Assembly (NCBI RefSeq): GCF_008974245.1
Contig: NZ_BBZI01000010.1
Span: 62,001-126,000, forward strand
Length of the DNA: 64,000 nt
Direction: 5' to 3'
DNA from: Streptomyces abyssomicinicus
GTDB taxonomy: Bacteria; Actinomycetota; Actinomycetes; Streptomycetales; Streptomycetaceae
Shown here: in pieces, positions 59,341-64,000 of the stretch
Numbering within the stretch: position 1 is the stretch's first letter
Layout of the letters: each line of letters begins with the position of its first letter
The notes under the pieces: generated by a model
Seen by the model: only the letters and a program-made list of their open reading frames with translations
What the model was told of the DNA's origin: nothing
Databases searched by the model: none
Position numbers and translations under genes: made by a program

Positions 59341-59838
59341 ATGGACAGCAACGGATTCATCACCTGCCTCTGGTTCGACAACCAGGCGGAGGAAGCGGCC
59401 AACTACTACGTCTCGGTCTTCCCGGACTCCCGCATCGAGCGGGTGGACCGGTTCTCCGAGAACGGCCCGGAGAAGATCGTCCCGGACGACTCCGGGTCGT
59501 CCGCCGAGGTCCAGTTCACCATGAACGGCCAGCGGTTCTCCGCCCTCGACGGCGGGCCGCTCTTCCACTTCGACGAGGCGATCTCGTTCCAGATCATGTG
59601 CGACAGCCAGGAGGAGGCCGACCACTACTGGAACACCCTGATCGGCGACGGCGGCCAGGAGAGCCAGTGCGGCTGGCTCAAGGACAAGTACGGGCTGTCC
59701 TGGCAGGTGATCCCCAAGGAGGCCCTGGAGATCATGCGCGACCCCGACCGCGAGAAGGCCGCCCGGGCCATGGCCGCGATGCTCACGATGCGGCGGCTCG
59801 ACGTCGAGGAACTGCGCGCGGCCCGCGACGCCGCCTGA
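59341..59838 (+). CDS. VOC-fold PhnB/3-demethylubiquinone-methyltransferase-like protein
   Basis: A 165-residue protein: MDSNGFITCLWFDNQAEEAA, YYVSVFPDSRIERVDRFSEN, QFTMNGQRFSALDGGPLFHF and YWNTLIGDGGQESQCGWLKD with SWQVIP. This is the PhnB-like branch of the VOC superfamily (wrongly named 3-demethylubiquinone methyltransferase). The usual metal-binding residues are mostly absent. GGAGG precedes the ATG. Function unknown. Confidence 0.87.
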   Translation: MDSNGFITCLWFDNQAEEAANYYVSVFPDSRIERVDRFSENGPEKIVPDDSGSSAEVQFTMNGQRFSALDGGPLFHFDEAISFQIMCDSQEEADHYWNTLIGDGGQESQCGWLKDKYGLSWQVIPKEALEIMRDPDREKAARAMAAMLTMRRLDVEELRAARDAA

Positions 59839-59959
59839 GCGTCCCGCCACCCGTCCGCCCCGCTGCCCGGCGCCCGCCGGCGACGCTTCCGGCGACGCGC
59901 GGCGTGGCCGCGACCCGGGCAGCATGGAAACCGAACCATCCACGAACGGAGGCCGCACC

Positions 59960-60757
59960 ATGGCCGCACAACCCGAGGGCACCCCGATCTGGGCGGACGC
60001 GATGTTCGCCGACCTGGAAGGGGCCAAGAAGTTCTACGGAGAGGTCCTCGGCTGGACCTTCGGCGAGTCCAGCACCGAGTTCGGCAACTACACGGAGGCC
60101 TACGCGGACGGCAAGGCGGTCGCCGCCGTCGTCCCGCCGATGCCCGGGGCGGAGGAGCAATCCGCCTGGTGTCTCTACCTCGCCACCCCCGACGCCGCGG
60201 CCACCGCCGCGCGGATCCGGGAGAGCGGCGGGGAGATCGTCCTCGAGCCGATGCAGGTCGCCGACTTCGGCACCATGTGCATCGCACGCGACCCCGGCGG
60301 CGTGGTCTTCGGCCTCTGGCAGCCGGGCAAGCACACGGGCTTCGACGCCGTCGGCACGCCGGGCGCCTTCTGCTGGGCCGAGATCTACACCCGCGACGCC
60401 GAGAAGTCGGACGGGTTCTTCCCCGCCGTCTTCTCCTACAGCCAGAAGAGCATGCCCGACGACAAGATCGACTTCAGGGTGTACGAGCTGAACGGCGCCC
60501 CGCTGCTCGGCCGGATGAGGATGACGGAGGACTTCCCGCCGGAGGTGCCCCCGCACATCAACGTCTACTTCGCCGTCGCCGACTGCGACGAGGCCGTCGC
60601 CAAGGCGAAGAAGCTCGGCGCTCAGGTCCGGTTCGGGCCGGAGACCAGTCCCTTCGGCCGGTTCGCCACCCTCACCGACCCGCACGGCGCGCCCTTCTCG
60701 GTCCTCGACCCCGACACGACGGAGGGCGAGATGCCGCCGCTCGACGAGGTCGGCTGA
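59960..60757 (+). CDS. Two-domain VOC/glyoxalase-like protein
   Basis: A 265-residue protein of two VOC domains: WADAMFADLEGAKKFYGEVL, ARDPGGVVFGLWQPGKHTGF and FCWAEIYTRDAEKSDGFFPA, HINVYFAVADCDEAVAKAKK with DPHGAPFSVLDPD. Similar Streptomyces proteins are called hydroxylase-associated VOC proteins; the substrate is unknown. ATG 59960 follows GGAGG. An upstream ATG at 59924 lacks such a sequence. Confidence 0.87.
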   Translation: MAAQPEGTPIWADAMFADLEGAKKFYGEVLGWTFGESSTEFGNYTEAYADGKAVAAVVPPMPGAEEQSAWCLYLATPDAAATAARIRESGGEIVLEPMQVADFGTMCIARDPGGVVFGLWQPGKHTGFDAVGTPGAFCWAEIYTRDAEKSDGFFPAVFSYSQKSMPDDKIDFRVYELNGAPLLGRMRMTEDFPPEVPPHINVYFAVADCDEAVAKAKKLGAQVRFGPETSPFGRFATLTDPHGAPFSVLDPDTTEGEMPPLDEVG

Positions 60758-60770
60758 CGCCTCCCGGTTC

Positions 60771-60806
60771 CACGCGGTCCCGTTCCCCTCGGGGCGGGGC
60801 CGCGTG
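60771..60806 (+). terminator. Hairpin terminator
   Basis: Arms CACGCGGTCCCG and GGGGCCGCGTG with a smaller internal CCCC/GGGG stem, one T-G type mismatch. Placed 13 bases after the VOC-protein stop. Confidence 0.7.
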
Positions 60807-60829
60807 GCGTGCGTGGGATGATCGTGTCC

Positions 60830-61537
60830 ATGCGTGCTGAACGACTGGTCGCCGCCTGCGACGGCGCCTGCAAGGGAAACCCCGGTCCCGCCGCCTGGGC
60901 CTGGGTCCTGGCCGGGAGCGCGACCGCTCCGGAGACCCCCACCCGCTGGGAGGCCGGCCCCCTCGGCACCGCGACCAACAACATCGCCGAGCTGACGGCC
61001 CTGGAGCGGCTGCTCGCCGCCACCGACCCCGAGGTGCCGCTCGAGGTCCGGATGGACTCCCAGTACGCCATGAAGGCCGTCACCACCTGGCTGCCCGGCT
61101 GGAAGCGCAACGGCTGGAGGACGGCCGCCGGCAAGCCCGTCGCCAACCGCGACCTGGTCGTCCGGATCGACGAGCTGCTGGCCGGCCGCACCGTGGAGTT
61201 CCGGTACGTCGCCGCGCACCAGGTCGACGGCGACCCGCTCAACGACTTCGCGGACCGGGCCGCCAGCCAGGCCGCGACCGCCCAGGAACCCGCGGGCAGC
61301 GGCCTCGGTTCCCCCGAGCCCCCGCCGTCGCCGACGCCCGCCGCGAAGAAGACGCCCGCCCGTACGCGTGCGTCGCGTACGGGCGGGCGGGCCGCCTCGG
61401 CCGGGGCGTCGGCACGGACCATCAAGGCCAAGTTCCCGGGCAGGTGCGGGGTCTGCGGTCGCGGCTACCCGGCGGGCGAGCCCATCGCCAAGAACGGGCA
61501 GGGCTGGGGGCACCCGGAGTGCCGCGCGGCCGGCTGA
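60830..61537 (+). CDS. Ribonuclease HI with C-terminal zinc-finger-like tail
   Basis: A 235-residue protein. The RNase H domain has AACDGACKGNPGPAAWAWVL (first Asp), TATNNIAELTALERLLAA (Glu), VRMDSQYAMKAVTTW (Asp) and AHQVDGDPLNDFADRAA (last Asp), all four catalytic acids. After a Pro/Ala/Thr-rich linker (residues 155-200) comes KFPGRCGVCGRGYPAGEPIA, then WGHPECR, a C-x2-C ... H-x2-C metal-binding module. It removes RNA from RNA-DNA hybrids; the tail may add nucleic-acid binding. Confidence 0.87.
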   Translation: MRAERLVAACDGACKGNPGPAAWAWVLAGSATAPETPTRWEAGPLGTATNNIAELTALERLLAATDPEVPLEVRMDSQYAMKAVTTWLPGWKRNGWRTAAGKPVANRDLVVRIDELLAGRTVEFRYVAAHQVDGDPLNDFADRAASQAATAQEPAGSGLGSPEPPPSPTPAAKKTPARTRASRTGGRAASAGASARTIKAKFPGRCGVCGRGYPAGEPIAKNGQGWGHPECRAAG

Positions 61538-61562
61538 GGCCGGCCTCACCGGCGCGGCGGCG

Positions 61563-62015
61563 TCAGAGCACGGTGCCGCGCCACTCACCGGTCTCGGTGC
61601 CGCGCTCCTCGATGAACTTCTTGAAGCGCTGCAGATCGGCCTTGGCGTTGCGCTCCACGAAGCCCAGCTTGTCGCCGATCTTCTCGGCCGCGCCCTCCGG
61701 CCGGAGCCGCATGCGGAGGTTCACCTTGGTGGCGCCCGGGGCGACCGGCTGGAAGGTCACCCGGCCCTCCTGCGAGGTTTCCCCGCCGACGGTGGTCCAG
61801 CTGACGCACTCGTCGGGGATCTGCTCGGTGATCTCCGCGTCGAACTCGCGCTTGACGCCGTCGACCTTGGTCACCCAGTGCGTGAGGGTGTCGGTGCGCT
61901 GCTCGATCCGCTCGACCCCGCTCATGAACTCGGGGAAGGTCTCGAACTGCGTCCACTGGTTGTACGCGGTGTGCACAGGAACGCGGACCTCGATGGATTC
62001 CTCGATCACGGACAC
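61563..62015 (-). CDS. SRPBCC-fold (polyketide cyclase/dehydrase-like) protein
   Basis: A 150-residue START/Bet v1-fold protein: VIEESIEVRVPVHTAYNQWT, QFETFPEFMSGVERIEQRTD, THWVTKVDGVKREFDAEITE and RVTFQPVAPGATKVNLRMRL. Such proteins bind hydrophobic ligands; many Streptomyces copies have no biosynthetic context. The GTG at 62015 is the start, seven bases after GGAGG. Confidence 0.87.
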   Translation of the reverse strand: MSVIEESIEVRVPVHTAYNQWTQFETFPEFMSGVERIEQRTDTLTHWVTKVDGVKREFDAEITEQIPDECVSWTTVGGETSQEGRVTFQPVAPGATKVNLRMRLRPEGAAEKIGDKLGFVERNAKADLQRFKKFIEERGTETGEWRGTVL

Positions 62016-62174
62016 GTGATGTCCTCCTTCGCGTAGGTTGCGTGCCGTGCGTCTTGCCGCCCGCCCGGGAGGCAAACGGGGTTCGGCGAAGAAGCGGAAG
62101 GACTCTTTCCGTAAAGCTCCGGGGGGCGCGGCCCGGCGACGGGGACGGTGACCGGGCGTGACAGACTGATCCGC

Positions 62175-63158
62175 ATGGAACAGCGAGTAATCGGCAGGTC
62201 GGGCCGGAGTCTCTCGGCCATCGGACTCGGCACCTGGCAGCTGGGCGCCGACTGGGGCGACGTCGAGGAGAAGGACGCGCTGGCCGTCCTCGAGGCGGCG
62301 GCGGAGGCCGGCGTCACCTTCTTCGACACCGCGGACGTCTACGGGGACGGACGCAGCGAACAGACCATCGCCGCGTTCCTGCGCGGCCGCCCGGACCTGG
62401 ACATCACCGTCGCCACGAAGATGGGGCGCCGCGTCGACCAGATCCCGGAGAACTACGTCCTGGAGAACTTCCGGGCGTGGAACGACCGCTCCCGCCGCAA
62501 CCTCGGAGTGGAGCGGCTGGACCTGGTCCAGCTGCACTGCCCGCCCACGGCCGTCTACTCCTCCGACGAGGTGTTCGACGCCCTGGACACCATGGTCGAG
62601 GAGGGCCGCACGGCCGCCTACGGCGTCAGCGTCGAGACCTGCGCCGAGGCCCTCACCGCGATCGCCCGGCCGCACGTGGCCAGCGTGCAGATCATCCTCA
62701 ACCCGTTCCGGATGAAGCCCCTGCTCGAGGTGCTGCCGGCCGCGGCGGAGGCCGGCGTCGGCATCATCGCCCGCGTCCCGCTCGCCTCCGGGCTGCTGTC
62801 CGGCAAGTACACCAAGGACACCGTCTTCGCCGCCAACGACCACCGGACCTTCAACCGGCACGGCGAGGCCTTCGACCAGGGCGAGACCTTCTCCGGGGTG
62901 GACTATGGGAGCGGCGTCGAGGCCGCCGCGGAGTTCTCCGGGCTGGTGCCCGTGGGCTTCACCCCGGCCCAGGCCGCACTGCGCTGGATCATGCAGCAGC
63001 CCGGAGTCACCACCGTGATCCCCGGCGCCCGCAACCCCGAGCAGGCCCGCACCAACGCCGCCGCGGCCGGCCTGCCGCCGCTCTCCGAGGAGACGCTGGC
63101 GTCCATCCGCGACCTCTACGACCGCCGGATCAAGGAGCAGGTCGAGAACCGCTGGTAG
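62175..63158 (+). CDS. Aldo/keto reductase
   Basis: A 327-residue reductase: SLSAIGLGTWQLGADWGDVE, VTFFDTADVYGDGRSEQTIA (catalytic D and Y), ITVATKMGRRVDQIPENYV (K), LDLVQLHCPPTAVYSSDEVF (H), QIILNPFRMKPLLEVLPAAA and WIMQQPGVTTVIPGARNPEQ (NADPH phosphate site). It reduces carbonyl compounds; the physiological substrate is unknown. It is unrelated in detail to the reductase at 55276. A strong terminator follows. Confidence 0.9.
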   Translation: MEQRVIGRSGRSLSAIGLGTWQLGADWGDVEEKDALAVLEAAAEAGVTFFDTADVYGDGRSEQTIAAFLRGRPDLDITVATKMGRRVDQIPENYVLENFRAWNDRSRRNLGVERLDLVQLHCPPTAVYSSDEVFDALDTMVEEGRTAAYGVSVETCAEALTAIARPHVASVQIILNPFRMKPLLEVLPAAAEAGVGIIARVPLASGLLSGKYTKDTVFAANDHRTFNRHGEAFDQGETFSGVDYGSGVEAAAEFSGLVPVGFTPAQAALRWIMQQPGVTTVIPGARNPEQARTNAAAAGLPPLSEETLASIRDLYDRRIKEQVENRW

Positions 63159-63187
63159 TCCGCCTGTCGGCCTCCGGCGCGCCGAAG

Positions 63188-63231
63188 ACGGAGGGCGGGG
63201 CCGTTCCCAGGGGAACGGCCCCGCCCTCCGT
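63188..63231. terminator. Hairpin terminator
   Basis: A perfect 21-bp stem (ACGGAGGGCGGGGCCGTTCCC with its complement) separating the converging genes that end at 63158 and 63249. Confidence 0.9.
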
Positions 63232-63248
63232 GCGTCCGCCTGTCCGGG

Positions 63249-63596
63249 TCACGCCTCGATGAGCAGTTCCCGCTCCTGTTCCTGGTCCCCGGAGACGGTC
63301 CCCCGGTCGCGTACCGTGAACGTCGCCGCCAGCGTCTCGCCGGCCTTGTGGACCGCCTCGGGAGTGCCCTGCAGGGTCACCGTCATCGGGTCGGCGACCC
63401 CGGTGCGGCCGGAGGTGTCGGGCGGGGTGGGAGCGGAACTCTCCGTCTCTCCGAAGATCGCGGTGTGCACCGTGGCGTGCTCGTCCTTGGGCTGCGAGTC
63501 CGGAGGCCCGAAGACGGGCTCCAGGGTGCGCAGGACCGCCTGGGCGTCGGAGCAGTGCCCTCCGGTGAGGGTGATGGTGAGCTGTGTGCCGGTCAT
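63249..63596 (-). CDS. Hypothetical protein
   Basis: A 115-residue protein (LTITLTGGHCSDAQAVLRTL; EPVFGPPDSQPKDEHATVHT; MTVTLQGTPEAVHKAGETLA; ATFTVRDRGTVSGDQEQE). It looks like a small alternating alpha/beta domain and is well-formed, but I do not recognise it. ATG 63596 follows GGGGACC. No partner is evident. Confidence 0.6.
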   Translation of the reverse strand: MTGTQLTITLTGGHCSDAQAVLRTLEPVFGPPDSQPKDEHATVHTAIFGETESSAPTPPDTSGRTGVADPMTVTLQGTPEAVHKAGETLAATFTVRDRGTVSGDQEQERELLIEA

Positions 63597-63709
63597 GTTC
63601 CGCGGGTCCCCTCGGCCGAGATCGCCTGGCTTCTTGCAGCCTGACGGGTAACCGTGCGGGCGGTCCCCGAAACCGCCGCCACCGCCTCCGTGCTCCCTGC
63701 GGTCCCCGC

Positions 63710-63768
63710 GGTCCTTCCGGTCCTTCCGGTCCTTCCGGTCCTTCCGGTTCTTCCGGTTCTTCCGGTCA
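63710..63768. repeat. 9-bp tandem repeat array
   Basis: GGTCCTTCC occurs four times, then GGTTCTTCC twice, in direct tandem. Intergenic, between divergent genes. Confidence 0.85.
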
Positions 63769-63867
63769 GGTGGACGACAACCCGCCGGTCCTCCCATATG
63801 CCGGTTGACCCGGGGAACTCCGGGCAGAAGGGGCTGTCGTACAAGGCCCCCGCGGACAGGAGGAAGG

Positions 63868-64000
63868 GTGACCGGTAACCGACCCGGCGACACGGCCGGA
63901 GACGACGACGGCCTCGGCGACGGCATAGGCCGGCGGCTCAACAAGGGCCGCAACGAGACCGAGGAGGAGGCGGCCGACCGGAAGTGGGGCGAGCTGATCC
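63868..64000 (+). CDS. DUF6328-like membrane protein, N-terminal part (runs off window)
   Basis: The GTG at 63868 directly follows AGGAGGAAGG. The visible 44 residues (GDDDGLGDGIGRRLNKGRNE; EEEAADRKWGELI) match the charged start of the DUF6328 family, in which a W-x-E-L-L-Q-E segment precedes four membrane helices. The 3' part lies outside the window. Confidence 0.55.
   Translation, partial: MTGNRPGDTAGDDDGLGDGIGRRLNKGRNETEEEAADRKWGELI

Overview
The window is high-GC actinobacterial DNA and almost certainly Streptomyces. It carries an NsdA-type regulator, a PopR/ClpP3/ClpP4 protease locus, mycothiol-linked DinB-like and maleylpyruvate-isomerase-like proteins, DUF397, DUF6479, SPW-repeat and SpoIIE/PAS proteins, WXG100 proteins, and many GTG and TTG starts with strong Shine-Dalgarno sequences. 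All identifications come from reading translated sequence and recalled family motifs. No searches were run.

Region 1 (1-4979) is a tightly coupled five-gene operon: the tail of an ATP-grasp ligase, a Gfo/Idh/MocA oxidoreductase, an APH-type kinase, a MurG/UGT-like glycosyltransferase and a free-standing condensation-domain acyltransferase. Every junction is a 4-base start/stop overlap. It looks like the right-hand end of an unrecognised biosynthetic cluster whose left part lies outside the window.

Region 2 (4980-14600) is an accessory zone. It starts with nested, broken insertion sequences (IS1380, IS481, IS256 types). A type VII-associated polymorphic toxin locus on the minus strand follows: two WXG100-like proteins, a long RNase A-like toxin broken by a single-base frameshift, its putative immunity gene, and a displaced second RNase A-like toxin tip with its own CdiI-like immunity gene. 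The zone ends with a dead integrase module (frameshifted excisionase, integrase with an in-frame stop) abutting a 5'-truncated DUF6766 gene.

Region 3 (14600-25000) holds small detoxification and catabolic units. One is a TetR-controlled resistance-like operon (CatB-type acetyltransferase, erythromycin-esterase-like enzyme, VOC protein) with two copies of a palindromic operator. Another is a divergent arsR/arsO-like pair with repeated operators beside an orphan cobalamin-riboswitch-like remnant. A beta/gamma-crystallin killer-toxin-like secreted protein comes next, then a LigJ/LigK-type aromatic catabolism pair with a MarR gene.

Region 4 (25000-64000) is largely ordinary chromosome: universal stress proteins, a heterodimeric fluoride channel pair, a D,D-carboxypeptidase, methyltransferases, two acyl-CoA ligases, an LRR protein that probably starts at CTG, transporters, a copper-storage-like protein, a large cell-wall amidase, an NsdA-like regulator, a SpoIIE-family protein lacking most metal ligands, and aldo/keto reductases. 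The clpP3-clpP4 operon has two tandem palindromes that match the PopR site and is separated from popR by about 530 bases of extremely GC-rich repeats. Several strong terminator hairpins delimit transcription units here. No rRNA, tRNA or CRISPR array was seen.
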